This document shows, in pieces, positions 12,918-26,900 of a DNA stretch of 45,146 nucleotides. The translations under genes and the position numbers were made by a program. The notes below the pieces were generated by a model. That model worked only from the letters and a program-made list of their open reading frames with translations. It was not told the origin of the DNA and did no database searches. Position 1 is the stretch's first letter. The number at the start of each line of letters is the position of its first letter. Origin of the DNA: Cyclospora cayetanensis (taxonomy: Eukaryota > Apicomplexa > Conoidasida > Eucoccidiorida > Eimeriidae); contig NW_020312202.1 in assembly GCF_002999335.1 (NCBI RefSeq), forward strand, positions 1-45,146, given 5' to 3'.

Positions 12918-13816
12918 GGTACCACTGGTTCCCTAGACTGTGGTGCGGAGTGTTGGTGGAGACAGGCAGGCGTCCGTGCGTTTAGGGGACTTTAGCATTA
13001 CGATGCTGAGTTGGCAGGTGGTTAGGACGCCAGTGGCATTAGGGCTCCTGTGCTTAAATCTGCGTTGGTGTTGTCGTGTCGTATTGCATGTGGTCAAAGC
13101 AACGGTATCAATAGCAGTAATAGAACCGCTTATGTGAGTATGGGGCTATGTCGAGTCGGTGCTTCATACAATGTGGAGGCTTGTTGCATGGCATGTGTTT
13201 AGAGAAGTGGTCAGTTGTTTTTAGTGTATGGAATGCTTATGCGAGCTAGGCCATAAGACTAGAGTGGTTCTAGCAGGGGCCCATCGGCTAGCACTTGGCG
13301 TCGCTGTGATGCGGAATTGATATTGAGGGTGGTGACCATTTGCACGGTGCATGCCTCAGGCAGTGCGTTCTTTGCATGCAAAGGTGTTATACGTAATCTG
13401 TAGTTTTTGTTTTTCCTGGAGGTAATGCATGGAGGTTCAAGCCAGCATCTAGCTTGTGTGCTGTAGTGGAATGCTTAGCACTGTTGTTATGTGCAGGCGC
13501 ATGAACAGCAGTAGGCTGCGCACTGCACTGGATGTGTGTCTCACATGGATGCTCATACATTATCTACCGCAGTGGCAGAAGGTGAAAGGGAGAATTGTAG
13601 GTGCGAGCGTCATGCTTGTTCAGGAGAGCCTAAGCAGCTTCCAGTCGCTGTACTTGCTTACTGGTTCGCAGTTGTATGTAATGCAGCCTTTGCGCTGATG
13701 GTGCGCATTTACCGACGCCAGTCTGCATTGACGATTTTCAGTTAGTGGGTTGTGGAAGCCAGGTGCGGTTTGGTTGTGGGTGCGGATAAGCAGCCAATGT
13801 GGCGTAGGTGGTGTTT
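12918..13816 (+). repeat. Unit 10, core frameshift and rewritten segment
   Basis: The unit is 899 bp. One base is missing in CCCTAGACTGTGG (about 12,939; others have CCTGTGG), so all core reading frames are broken here. At 13,384-13,425 the usual GGGGTGTAGTATGTG...CTGTAGG is replaced by a different, longer sequence (TATACGTAATCTGTAG...). The 14-bp palindrome at 13370-13383 is intact. Confidence 0.8.
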
Positions 13817-14063
13817 GGTACCACTGGTCCCCTAAACCTGTGGTGCGGAGTGTTGGTGGAGACAGGCAGGCGTCCGTGCGTTTAGGCTGCTTTGGCATTA
13901 CGATGCTGAGTTGGCAGGTGGTTAGGACGCCAGCGGCAGTGCGGCTCCTGTGCTTAAATGTGCGTTGGTGTTGTCGTGTCGTATTGCATGTGGTCAAAGG
14001 AACAATATCAATAGCAGCAATAGAACCGCTTATGTCATTATGGGGCTATGTCGAGTTGGTGCT

Positions 14064-14600
14064 TCATACAGCGTCAAGGCCTGTTGCATGGTTTGTGTTT
14101 GGAGAAGTGGTCAGTCGTTTTTGGCGTATGGAATGCCTATGCGAGCTTGGCCATAAGACTAGAGTGGTTCTAGCACGGTCCCATTGGCTAGCACTTGGCG
14201 TCGCTTTGATGGAGAATCGATATGGAAGGCGGTGAACATTTGCACGCTGCACGGCGTGGGCAGTGCGCTCTTTGCATGCAAAGGTGTGGGGTATAGTATG
14301 TGTTTTTGCTGTAGGTAATGCATGTAGACTCAGGCCAGCATCTAGCTTGTGTGCTGCAGTGGGATGGCTAGCACTGTTGTTATGTGCATGCGCATGAGCA
14401 GCAGTAGGCTGCGCACTGCACTGAATGTGTGGTTCACGTGAATACTCATATTGGATGTATTGCAGCGGTATCATCAAAAGGGAAAATTGTAGAGCCGAGC
14501 GGCATGCTTGTTCAGGAGAGCCTAAGCACCTTCTAGTCAATGTGGTTCTTTGATGACTCGCTAGTGAACTGAATCCAGCCTTTGCGCTGATGGTGCGCAT
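14064..14600 (-). other. Long chance open frame, minus strand, 178 codons
   Basis: An ATG-started frame crosses from unit 12 back into unit 11 and passes through the variable block. Its predicted residues are rich in His, Thr, Ala and Ser with no domain I recognise. Most other units have the same frame interrupted. I regard it as non-coding; the alternative is a rapidly evolving small protein made from few copies. Confidence 0.08.
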
Positions 14601-14708
14601 TTTGCTACCACTGTTCTGCGTTGACGACTTTAGCCCGTGTGTTGTGGAAGCCAGGTGCTATTTGGGTGTGGGTGCGGATAAGCAGCCAATGTCTCATAGG
14701 TGGTGTTT

Positions 14709-15587
14709 GGTACCACTGGTCCCCTAGACCTGTGGTGCGGAGTGTTGGTGGAGACAGGCAGGCTACCGTGCGTTTAGGGGACTTTGGCATTACGATGCTG
14801 AGTTGGCAGGTGGTTAGGACGCCAGTGGCATTAGGGTTCCTGTGCTTAAATCTGCGTTGGTGTTGTCGTGTCGTATTGCATGTGGTCCATGCATCAACAG
14901 AACCGCTTATGTCAATATGGGGCTATGCGGAGTTGGTGCTTCATACAATGTAGAGGACTGTTGCATGGTATGTGTTTGGAGAAGCGGCTAGTTGCTTTTA
15001 GTGTATTGAATGCTTATGCGAGCTTGGCCATAAGACTAGAGTGGTTTCTCGCGCGGGCCCATCGGCTAGCACTTGCTGTCGCTTTGATGCGCAGTTGATA
15101 TTGAGGCTAGTGAACATTTACACGCTGTATTGCTCGGGCAGTGCGCTCTTTGCATGCAAAGGTGTGGGGTGTAGTACGTGCTTTTGCTGTAAGTAATGCA
15201 TGTAGGTTCAGGCCAGCATCTAGCTTGTGTGCTACAGTGGAATGGTTAGCACTGTTGTTATGTGCAGGCGCATGAACAGGAGTAGGCTGCGCACTGCACT
15301 GGATATGCGTCTCACATGGATGCCCAAATAGCATCTACTGCTTTGGTATCATCTAAAAGGGACAATTGAAGGACCGAGTGGCATGCTTGTTCAGGAGAGC
15401 CTCAGCACCTTCGAGTCGCTGAAGATCTTTGATCATTCGCTGTTGTACTTAATGCAGCCTTTGCGCTGATGGGGCGCATTTGCCTACGCCAGTCTGCGTT
15501 CACGATATTTAGTCAGTAGGTTGTGGAAGGCAGTTGCGGTTTGGGTGTGGGTGCGGATAAGCAGCCAATGTGGCGTAGGTGGTGTTT
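14709..15587 (+). repeat. Unit 12, short unit with internal deletion
   Basis: At 879 bp this is the shortest unit. After CATGTGGTC the usual AAAGCAACAAT...AGCAATAG is reduced to CATGCATCAACAG (about 14,888-14,900), a loss of about 14 bp, at the otherwise conserved right end of the core. The length change explains the odd spacing. Confidence 0.85.
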
Positions 15588-18500
15588 GGTACCACTGGTT
15601 CCCTAAACCTGTAGTGCGGAGTGTTGGTGGAGACAGGCAGGCTACCGTGCGCTTAGGCGACTTTGATAGGATGACGCTCAGTTGGCAGGTGGTTAGGACG
15701 CCAGTGGCAGTACGGCTGCTGTGCTTAGATCTGCGTTGGTGTTGTCGTGTCGTATTGCACGTGGTCAAAGCAACAATATCAATAGCAGCAATAGAACCGC
15801 TTATGTCAGTATGAGGCTATGCCGAATTGGTTCTTCATACAATGTGGAGGCTTGTTGCATGGTATGTGTTTGGAGAAGTGGTCAGTTGTTTTTAGTGTAT
15901 GGAATGCCTATGCGAGCTTGGCCATAAGACTAGAGTGGTTCTCGCACGGTCCCATTGGCTAGCACTTGGCGTCGCCTTGATGGAGAATCGATATTGAGGC
16001 TAGTGAACATTTGCTCGCTGCATGGCTCGGGTAGTGCACTGTTTGCGTGCAAAGGTGTGGGGTGTAGTATGTGTTTTTGCTGTAGGTAATGCATGCAGGC
16101 TTAGGCCAGCATCTAGCATGTGTGCTGTAGTGGAATGTTTAGCACTGTTGTTATGTGCAGGGACATGAACAGGAGTGGGCTGCACACTGCACCAAATGTG
16201 TGTTTCAGCAAAATACTCATACATTATCTATTGCAGTGACAGCAGGTGAAAGGGACAATTGTAGGTGCTAGCGGCATGCTTGTTCAGGAGAGCCTAAGCA
16301 CCTTCGATTACCTGGAGTTCTTTGATGACTCGCTCCTGAACTGAATCCAGCCTTTGCGGTGATGGTGCGCATTTGCCGACCCCAGTCTGCGTTGACAATT
16401 TTCAGCCAGTGGGTTGTGGAAGGCAGGTGCGCCTTGGGTGTGGGTGCGGATAAGCAGCCAATGTGTCGTAGGTGGTGCTTGGTACCACTGGTTCCCTAAA
16501 CCTGTAGTGCGGAGTGTTGGTGGAGACAGGCAGGCTACCGTGCATTTAGGCGACTTTGATAGGATGACGCTCATTTAGCAGGTGGTTAGGACGCCAGTGG
16601 CAGTACGGCTGCTGTGCTTAGATATGGGTTGGTGTTGTCGTGTCGTATTGCATGTGGTCAAAGCAACGGTATCAATAGTAGTAATAGAATCGCTTATCTC
16701 AATATAGGGCTATGTCGTTTTTGTGCTTCATAGAATGTGGAGGCTTGTTGCATGGTATGTGTTTGGAGAAGTGGTCAGTTGTTTTTAGCGTATGGAATGC
16801 CTATGCGAGCTTGGCCATAAGACTAGAGGGGTTCTAGCACGGTCCCATCGGCTAGCACTTGCTGTCGCTGTGATGCGGAATTGGTATGGAGGGTAGTGAA
16901 CATTTGCACGGTGCACGGCTCAAGCACTACGCTGTTTGCGTGCAAAGGTGTGGAGTGTAGTACGTGCTTTTTGCTGTAGGTAATGCATGCAGGTTCAGGC
17001 CAGCATCTAGCTTGTGTGCTACAGTGGAATGCTTAGCACTGTTGTTATGTGCAGGCGCGTGGACAGGAGTGGGCTGCGCACTGCACTCGATGTGGGTCTA
17101 ACATGGACGCTCATATATTATCTATTGCAGTGGCAGCAGGTGAAAGGGACAATTGTAGGGGCTAGCGGCATGCTTGTTAAGGAGAGCCTAAGCACCTTTG
17201 AGTGGGTAGAGTTTTTAAATGTTTTGCTGTTGTACGTAATGCAGCCTTTGCACTGATGATGCGCATTTGCTACTGCCAGTCTGCGTTGACGAATTTCAGG
17301 GAGTGGGTTGTGGAAGCCAGGTGCGGTTTGGGTGTGGGTGCGGATAAGCAGCCAATGTGGCGTAGGTGTTGTTTGGCACCACTGGTCCCCTAAACCTGTG
17401 GTGTGGAGTGCTGGTGGAGACAGGCAGGCGTCCGTGCGCTTAGGCGACTTTGGCATTACGATGCTGAGTTGGCAGGTGGTTAGGAAGTCAGTCGCAGTGC
17501 GGCTTCTGTGCTTAAATCTGCGTTGGTGTCGTCGTGTCGTATTGCATGTGGTCAGAGCAACAATATCAATAGCAGCAATAGAACCACTTATGTCAATATA
17601 GGCTATGCCGAATCGGTATTTGATACAATGTGGAGGCTTGTTGCATGGTATGTGTTTGGAGAAGTGGTCAGTTGTTTTTAGCGTATGGAATGCTTATGCG
17701 AGCTTGGCCATAAGACTAGAGTGGTTCTCGCACGGTCCCATGGGCTAGCACTTGCCGTCGCTTTGATGCGGAATTAATATGGAGGCTAGTGAACATTTGC
17801 ACGCTGCATGCCTCAGTCAGTGCGTTCTTTGTATGTAAAGGTGTGGGGTGTAGTATGTGTTTTTGCTGTAGGTAATGCATGTAGGTTCAGGCCAGCATCT
17901 AGCTTGTGTGCTGCAGTGGGATGTCTAGCACTGTTGTTATGTGCATGCGCATGAACAGGAGTAGGCTGCGCACTGCACTGGATCCGTGTCTCACACCGAT
18001 TCGCGTGTAATATCTGTTATTGTCGCCTAGGATGAAAGGGACAGTTGTAGGTGCTAGCGGCAAGCTTGTTCAGCAGAGCCTAAGCAGCTTCTAGTCGGTG
18101 TACTTCTTTCATGATTCGCTGCTGAACTGAATCCAGCCGTTGCGCTGATGGTGCGCATTTGCCGACGCCAGTCTGCGTTGACGATTGCCAGTTAGTGGGT
18201 TGTGGAAGCCAGGTGCGGCTTGGGTGTGGGTGCGGATAAGCAGCCAATGTGTCGTAGGTGGTGCTTGGTACCACTGCTGCCCTAGACCTGTGGTGCGGAG
18301 TGTTGGTGGAGACAGGCAGGCTTCCGTGCGTTTAGGCTGCTTTTGCATTACGATGCTGAGTTGGCAGGTGGTTAGGACGCTAGTGGCAGTGCGGCTCCTG
18401 TGCTTAAATCTGCGTTGGTGTCGTCGTGTCGTATTGCATGTGGTCAAAGCAGCAATGGCAATAGCAGTAATAGAACCGCTTATGTCATTATGGGGCTATG

Positions 18501-21500
18501 TCGAATTGGTGCTTCATAGAATGTGGAGGCTTGTCGCATGGCATGTGTTTGGAGAAGTGGCAAGTTGTTTTTAGCGTAAGGAATGCTTATGCGAGCTAGG
18601 CCATAAGACTAGAGTGGTTTCTAGCACGGTCCCAGCGGCTAGCACTTGTCGTCGCTTTGATGCGAAATTGATATTGAGGCTAGTGAACATTTGCACGCTG
18701 CATGGCTTGGGTAGTGCACTGTTTGCATGCAAAGGTGTGGGGTGCAGTATGTGTTTTTGCTGTAGGTAATGCATGTAGGCTTAGGGCAGCATCTAGCTTG
18801 TGTGCTGTAGTGGAATGTTTAGCACTGTTGTTATGTGCATGCGCATGAACAGGAGTAGGCTGCGCACTACACTCGATGTGCGGGTCGCATAAATTCTCAT
18901 TTGCTATGTATTGCAGTGGCAGCAGGTGAAAGGGACAATTGTAGGGGCTAGCGGCATGCTTGTTCAGGAGAGCCTAAGCACCTTCGACTAGCTGCAGTTC
19001 TTTCATGCTTCGGTGTTTTACGCAGTGCGTCCTTTGCGTTGATGGTGCGCATTTGCCGACGCCAGTCTGCGTTGACGATTTTCAGGCAGTGGGTTGTGGA
19101 AACCAGGTGCGGTTTGGGTGTGGGTGCGGATAAGCAGCCAATGCGTCACAGGTGGTGTTTGGTACCACTGGTTCCCTAAACCTGTAGTGCGGAGCGTTGG
19201 TGGAGACAGGCAGGCTTCCGTGCGTTTAGGCTGCCTCGGCATTACGATGCTGAGTTGGCAGGTGGTTAGGACGCCAGTGGCAGTGCGGCTCCTGTGCTTA
19301 AATCTGCGTTGGTGTCGTCGTGTCGTATTGCATGTGGTCAAAGCAACAATGGCAATAGCAGTAATAGAACCGCCTATGTCATTATGGGTCTATGCCGAAT
19401 TGGTGCTTTATACAATGTGGAGGCTTGTTGCATGGCATGTGTTTGGAGAAGCGGTCAATTGTTTTTAGTGTATGGAATGCTTATGCGAGTAGGCCATAAG
19501 ACTAGAGTGGTTTCTCGCGGGGGCCCATGGGCTAGCACTTGGCGTCGCTTTGATGTGGAATTGATATGTAGGCTAGTGAACATTTGCACGCTGCATGGGT
19601 TGCAAAGTGCTTGCTTTGCGTGCAAAGGTGTGGGGTGTAGTATGTGTTTTTGCTGTACGTATTTCACGTAGGCTCAGAGCAGCAGCTGGCTTGTGTGCTA
19701 CAGTGGAATGTTTAGCACTGTTGTTATGTGCATGCGCATGAGCAGCAGTAGGCTGCGCACTGCACGAGATCCGTGTCTCATGTAGATGCGCATATATTAT
19801 CTATTGCAGTGGCAGCAGGTGAAAGGGACAATTTCAGGGGCTGTTGCCATGCTTGTTCAGGAGAGGCTAAGCACCTTCTAGTCGATGGAGTTCTTTGATG
19901 ATTCGCTGTTGTACGTAATGCAGCCTTTGCGCTGATGGGGCGCATTTGCTACTCCCAGTCTGCGTTGGCGGTTTTCAGTTAGTGGGTTGTGGAAGCCAGG
20001 TGCGGCTTGGGTGTAGGTGCGGATAAGCAGCCAATGTGGCGTAGGCGGTGTCTGGTACCACTGGTTCCCTAGACTTGTAGTGCGGAGTGTTTTTTGGTGG
20101 AGACAGGCAGGCTTCCGTGCGTTTAGGCTGCTTCGGCATTACGATGCTGAGTTGGCAGGTGGTTAGGACGCCAGTGGCAGTACGGCTGCGGTGCGTAAAT
20201 CTGCGTTGGTGTCGTCGTGTCGTATTGCATGTGGTCAAAGCAAGGATATCAATAGCAGCAATAGAACCGCTTATGTCAATATAGGGCTATGTCGTTTTTG
20301 TGCTTCATAGAATGTGGAGGCTTGTTGCATGGCATGTGTTTGGAGAAGTGGTCAGTCGGTTTTGGCGTATTGAATGCTTATGCGAGCTTGGCCATAAGAC
20401 TAGAGTGGTTTCTAGCACGGTCCCATGGGCTAGCACTTGCCGTCGCTTTGATGCGGAATTGGTATGGAGGCTAGTGAACATTTGCACGCTGCTTGCCTCA
20501 GGCAGTGCGTTCTTTGCATGCAAAGGTGTGGGGTGTAGTATGTGTTTTTGCTGTAGGTAATGCATGTAGGGTCAGGGCAGCATCTAGCTTGTGTGCTGCA
20601 GTGGGATGGCTAGCACTGTTGTTATGTGCATGCGCATGAACAGGAGTAGGCTGCGCACTGCACGAGATCCGTGTCTCACATGAATGCTCACATATTGTCT
20701 CTTGAAGTGACAGCAGGTGAAAGCGACAATTGTAGGGCTAGCGGCATGCTTGTTCAGCAGAGCCTAAGCACCTTCGATTACCTGGAGTTCTTTGATGACT
20801 CGCTGCTGAACTGAATCCAGGCTTTACACTGATGGTGCGCATTTGCTCCTGCCAGTCTGCGTTGACGATTTTCAGTTAGTAGGTTGTGGAAGCCAAGTGC
20901 TGCTTGGGTGTGGGTGCGGATAAGCAGCCAATGTGGCGTAGGTGGTGCTTGGTACCACTGGTCCCCTAAACCTGTAGTGCGGAGTGTTGGTGGAGACAGG
21001 CAGGCTTCCGTGCGTTTAGGCTGCTTTGGCATTACGATGCTGAGTTGGCAGGTGGTTAGGACGCCAGTTGCAGTGCGGCTCCTGTGCTTAAATCTGCGTT
21101 GGTGTCGTCGTGTCGTATTGTATGTGGTCAAAGCAACAATGTCGATAGTAGCAATAGAATCGCTTATGTGAGTATGGGGCTATGTCGAATCGGTGCTTCA
21201 TACAGCGTCAAGGCCTGTTGCATGGCATGTGTTTGGAGAAGTGGCAAGTTGTTTTTGGCGTATGGAATGCTTATGCGAGCTTGGCCATAAGACTAGAGTG
21301 GTTCTAGCATGGGCCCATGGGCTAGCACTTGGTGTCGCTTTGATGCGGAACTGGTATGGAGGCTAGTGAACATTTGCACGGTGCACGGCTCGGACAGTGC
21401 GTTCTTTGCATGCAAAGGTGTGGGGTGCAGTATGTGTTTTTGCTGTAGGTAATGCATGTAGGGTCAGGGCAGCATCTAGCTTGTGTGCTGTAGTGGGATG

Positions 21501-21520
21501 GTTAGCACTGTTGTTATGTG

Positions 21521-21545
21521 CGGTCCCTGGGGGAGAGAATCAGGC
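21521..21545 (+). repeat. Replacement module in unit 19 (first of three)
   Basis: In nearly all units GTTATGTGC is followed by AGGCGCATGAACAGGAGTAG. Here it is followed by GGTCCCTGGGGGAGAGAATC, then AGGCTGC. The replaced length is nearly the same. Related GGGGAAGAATC versions occur at 26881-26900 and 30460-30479. A block swap by gene conversion from a divergent subfamily is the likely cause. Confidence 0.7.
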
Positions 21546-24500
21546 TGCTCACTTCACTGAATGTGTGGGTCGCATAAATTCTCATACATTATCTATTACA
21601 GTGGCCAAAGGTGAAAGGGACAATCGCAGGACCGAGTGGCATGCTTGTTCAGCAGAGCCTAACCACCTTCTAGTCGCTGTAGTTCTTTGATGATTCACTG
21701 TTGTACGTAATGCAGCCTTTGCACTGATGGTGCGCATTTGCCGACGCCAGTCTGCGTTGACGGATTCCAGGGAGTGGGTTGTGGAAGGCAGTTGCGGTTT
21801 GGGTGTGGGTGCGGATAAACAGCCAATGTGGCGTAGGTGCCGCTTGCCACCACTGGTTCCCTAGACCTGTGGTGCGGAGTGTTGGTGGAGACAGGCAGGC
21901 TTCCGTCCATTTAGTGGACTTTGGCATTACGATGCTGAGTTGGCAGGTGGTCAGGACGCCAGTGGCAGTGCGGTTCCTGTGCTTAAATCTGCGTTGGTGT
22001 CGTCGTGTCGTATTGCATGTGGTCAGAGCAACGGTATCAATAGCAGCAATAGAACCGCTTATGTGAGTATGGGGCTATGCCAATTCGGTGCTTATACAAT
22101 GTGGAGGCCTGTTGCATGGCATGTGTTTGGAGAAGTGGTAAGTTGTTTTTAGTGTATGGAATGCTTATGCGAGCTAGGCCATAAGACTAGAGTGGTTCTA
22201 GCAGGGGCCCATCGGCTAGCACTTGCTGTCGCTTTGATGCGGAATTGATTTGTAGGCTGGAAACATTCGTATGCAGCATGGGTTAGCAAGCGCCTGTTTT
22301 GCGTGCAAAGGTGTGGGGTGTAGTATGTGTTTTTGCTGTAGGTAATGCATGTAGGCTTAGGCCAGCATCTAGTTTGTGTGCTACAGTGGAATGTTTAGCA
22401 CTGTTGTTATGCGCATGCGCATGAACAGGAGTAGGCTGCGCACTACACTGAATCTGTGGTTCAGCTAAAAGCTCATACATCATCTATTGCAGTTGCAGCA
22501 GGTGAAAGGGACAATCCTAGGGGCTAGCTGCATGCTTGTTCAGGAGAGCCTACCCACCGTCTAGTCGCTGAATCCCTTTGATGATTCACTGCTGTACGTA
22601 ATGCAGCCTTTGCGCTGATGGGGCGCGTTTGCCTACGCCAGTCTGCGTTGACGAATTCCAGGCAGTGGGTTGTGGAAGCCAGGTGCTCCTTGGGTGTGGG
22701 TGCGGATAAGCAGCCGACATGTCGTAGGTGGTGTTTGGTACCACTGGTGCCCTAAACCTGTAGTGCGGAGTGTTGGTGGAGACAGGCAGGCTTCCGTGCG
22801 TTTAGGCGACTTTGGCATCACGATGCTGAGTTGGCAGGTGGTTAGGAAGCCAGTGGCAATACGGCTCCTGTGCTTAAATCTGCGTTGGTGTCGTCGTGTC
22901 GTATTGCATGTGGTCAAAGCAGCAATGGCAATAGCAGTAATAGAACCGCTTATGTGAGTATGGGTCTATGCTGATTCGGTGCTTCATAGAATGTGGAGGC
23001 TTGTTGCATGGCATGTGTTTGGAGAAGTGGTCAGTTGTTTTTAGTGTATGGAATGCTTATGCGAGCTAGGCCATAAGACTAGAGTGGTTCTCGCACGGTC
23101 CCATAGGATAGCACTTGGCGTCGCTTTGATGCGGAATTGGTATGGAGGGTAGTGAACATTTGCACGCTGCATGGGTTGCAAAGTGCGCTCTTTGCATGCA
23201 AAGGTGTGGGGTGCAGTATGTGCTTTTGCTGTAGGTAATGCATGTAGGCTCAGGGGAGCATCTAGCTTGTGTGCTGTAGTGGGATGGTTAGCACTGTTGT
23301 TATGTGCAGGCACATGAACAGGAGTGGGCTGCGCACTGCACTCGATGTGTGTCTAACATGGATGCTCATATTTCATCTATTGCAGTGGCAGCAGGTGAAA
23401 GTGATAATTGTAGAGGCGAGCGGCATGCTTGTTCAGGAGAGCCTAAGCACCCTCGAGTGGGTAGAATTTTTAAATGTTTTTCTGTTGTACGTAATGCAGC
23501 CATCGCGCTGATGGTGCGCATTTGCTACTGCCAGTCTGCGTTGACGAGGTCCAGGCAGTGGGTTGTGGAAACCAGGTGCGGTTTGGGTGTGGGTGCGGAT
23601 AAGCAGCCAATGCGTCACACGTGTTGTTTGGTACCACTGGTTCCCTAAACCTGTGGTGCGGAGTGTTGGTGGAGACAGGTAGGCTTCCGTGCGTTTAGGC
23701 GACTTTGGCATTACGATGCTGAGTTGGCAATTCGTTAGGAAGCCAGTTGCAGTGCGGCTTCTGTGCTTAAATCTGCGTTGGTGTCGTCGTGTCGTATTGC
23801 ATGTGGTCAAAGCAACAATGTCAATAGCAGCAATAGAACCGCTTATGTCATTATGGGGCTATGCCGAATTGGTGCTTCATACAGTGTCAAGGCTTGTTGC
23901 ATGGCATGTGTTTGGAGAAGTGGTCAGTTGTTTTTAGTGTATGGAATGCTTATGCGAGCTTGGCCATAAGACTAGAGTGGTTTTAGCACGGTCCCATCGG
24001 CTAGCACTTGGCGTCGCTTTGATGCGGAATTGGTATGGAGGCTGGTGAACATTTGCTCGCTGCATGGGTTGCAAAGTGCGTTGTTTGCATGCAAAGGTGT
24101 GGGGTGTAGTATGTGTTTTTGCTGTAGGTAATGCATGTAGGTTCAGGGCAGCATCTAGCTTGTGTGCTGCACTGGGATGGTTAGCACTGTTGTTATGTGC
24201 AGGCACATGAACAGGAGTAGGCTGCGCACTGCACTAAATGTGTGTTTTACATGAATGCTCATACATTATCCATTGCAGTGGCATCAGGTGAAAGGGACTA
24301 TTGTAGAGCCGAGTGGCATGCTTGTTCAGGAGAGCCTAAGCACCTTCGACTGTCTAGAGTTCTTTGATGATTCGCTGTTGTACGTAATGCAGTCTTTGCG
24401 CTGATAGTGCGCATTTGCCGACGCCAGTCTGCGTTGACAATTTCAGCCAGTGGGTTGTGGAAGCCAGGTGCTCCTTGGATGTGGGTGCGGATAAGCAGCC

Positions 24501-26880
24501 AATGTGGCGTAGGTGGTGTTTGGTACCACTGGTCCCCTAAACCTGTGGTGCGGAGTGTTGGTGGAGACAGGCAGGCGTCCGTGCGTCTAGGCGACTTTGG
24601 CATTACGATGCTGAGTTGGCAGGTGGTTAGGAAGCCAGTGGCAGTGCGGCTCCTGTGCTTAAATCTGCGTTGGTGTCGTCGTGTCGTATTGCATGTGGTC
24701 AAAGCAACAATGTCAATAGCAGCAATAGAACCGCTTATGTGAGTATGGGTCTATGTCGAATTGGTGCTTCATACAGTGTCAAGGCTTGTTGCATGGCATG
24801 TGTTTGGAGAAGTGGTCAGTTGTTTTTAGTGTATGGAATGTTTATGCGAGCTAGGCCATAAGACTAGAGTGATTCTCGCACGGTCCCATCGGCTAGCACT
24901 TGCCGTCGCTTTGATGCGGATTTGGTATGGAGGGTGGTGCACATTTGCACGCTGCATGGGTTGCAAAGTGCGTTGTTTGCATGCAAAGGTGTGGGGTGCA
25001 GTATTTGCTTTTGCTGTAGGTAATGCATGTAGGGTCAGGGCAGCATCTAGCGTGTGTGGCGCAGTGGGATGGTTAGCACTGTTGTTATGTGCAGGCACAT
25101 GAACAGGAGTAGGCTTCACACTGCACGAGATCCGTGTCTCATGTAGATGCGCATATATTATCTATTGCAGTGGCAACGGGAAAAAGGGAGAATTGTAGGA
25201 GCTAGCGGCATGCTTGTTCAGCAGAGCCTAACCACCTTCTAGTCGCTGCAGTTCTTTAATGATTCGCTGTTGTACGTAATGCAGCCATTGCGCTGATGGG
25301 GCGCATTTGCTACTGCCAGTCTGCGTTGACGATTTTCAGGCAGTGAGTTGTGGAAGCCAGGTGCTCCTTGGGTGTGGGTGCGGATAAGCAGCCAATGTGG
25401 CGTAGGTGGTGTTTGGTACCACTGGTGCCCTAAACCTGTGGTGCGGAGTGTTGGTGGAGACAGGCAGGCGTCCGTACGCTTAGGCGACTTTTGCATTACG
25501 ATGCTGAGTTGGCAGGTGGTTAGGACGCCAGTGGCAGTGCGGCTCCTGTGCTTAAATCTGCTTTGGTGTCGTCGTGTCGTACTGCATGTGGTCAAAGCAA
25601 CGATATCAATAGCAGTAATAGAACCGCTTATGTGAGTATGGGTCTATGCCGAATTGGTGCTTTATACAATGTGGAGGCCTGTTGTACGGCATGTGTTTGG
25701 AGAAGTGGTCAGTTGTTTTTGGCGTATGGAATGCTTATGCGAGCTAGGCCATAAGACTAGAGTGGTTCTCGCACGGTCCCATCGGCTAGCACTTGGCGTC
25801 GCTTTGATGCGGAATTGATATTGAGGCTAGTGAACATTTGCACGCTGCATGGGTTGCAAGGTGCGCTCTTTGCATGCAAAGGTGTGGGGTGTAGTATGTG
25901 TTTTTGCTGTAGGTAATGCATGTGCGTTTAGGGCAGCATCTAGCTTGTGTGCTACAGTGGGATGGTTAGCACTGTTGTTATGTGCATGCGCATGAACAGC
26001 AGTAGGCTGTGCGCTGCACTGGATCTGTGACTCCCATGGAGGCTCACATGTTATCTATTGCAGTGGCAGCAGATGAAAGGGACAATTGTAGGACCGCGCG
26101 ACGTGCTTGTTCAGGAGAGCCTAAGCACCCTCGACTAGCTGCAGTTCTTTGATCATTCGCTGCTGACCTGAGTCCAGCATTTGTGCTGATTGTGCGCATT
26201 CGCTGACGCCAGTCTGCGTTGACGATTTTCAGAACGTGGGTTGTACAAGCCAGTTACGCATTGGGTGTGGGTGCGGATAAGCAGCCAATGTGGCGTGGGT
26301 GGTGCTTGCCACCACTGGTCCCCTAGACCTGTAGTGCGGAGTGTTGGTGGAGACAGGCAGGCGTCCGTTCTTTTAGGGGACTTTGGCATTACGATGCTGA
26401 GTTGGCAGGTGGTTAGGACGCTAGTGGCAGTAGGACTCCTGTGCTTAAATCTGCGTTGGTGTCGTCGTGTCGTATTGCATGTGGTCAAAGCAACAATGGC
26501 AATAGCAGTAATAGAACCGCCTATGTCATTATGGGGCTATGTCGAATTGGTGCTTCATACAATGTGGAGGCTTGTTGCATGGCATGTGTTTGGAGAAGTG
26601 GTCAGTTGTTTTTAGTGTATGGAATGTTTATGCGAGCTAGGCCATAAGACTAGAGGGATTCTAGCACTGTCCCATCGGCTAGTACTTGGCGTCGCTTTGA
26701 TGCGGAATTAATATGTAGGCTAGTGAACATTTGCACGCTGCATGGGTTGCAAAGTGCGCTCTTTTCATGCAAAGGTGTGGGGTGTAGTATGTGTTTTTGC
26801 TGTAGGTAATGCATGTAGGCTCAGGGGAGCATCTAGCTTGTGTGCTACAGTGGGATGGTTAGCACTGTTGTTATGTGCAT

Positions 26881-26900
26881 GCTGTGGGGAAGAATCAGGC
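26881..26900 (+). repeat. Replacement module in unit 25
   Basis: GCTGTGGGGAAGAATCAGGC occupies the place of the usual GCGCATGAACAGGAGTAGGC. It is nearly identical to the module in unit 29 at 30460-30479, four units away, and related to the one at 21521. Confidence 0.75.
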
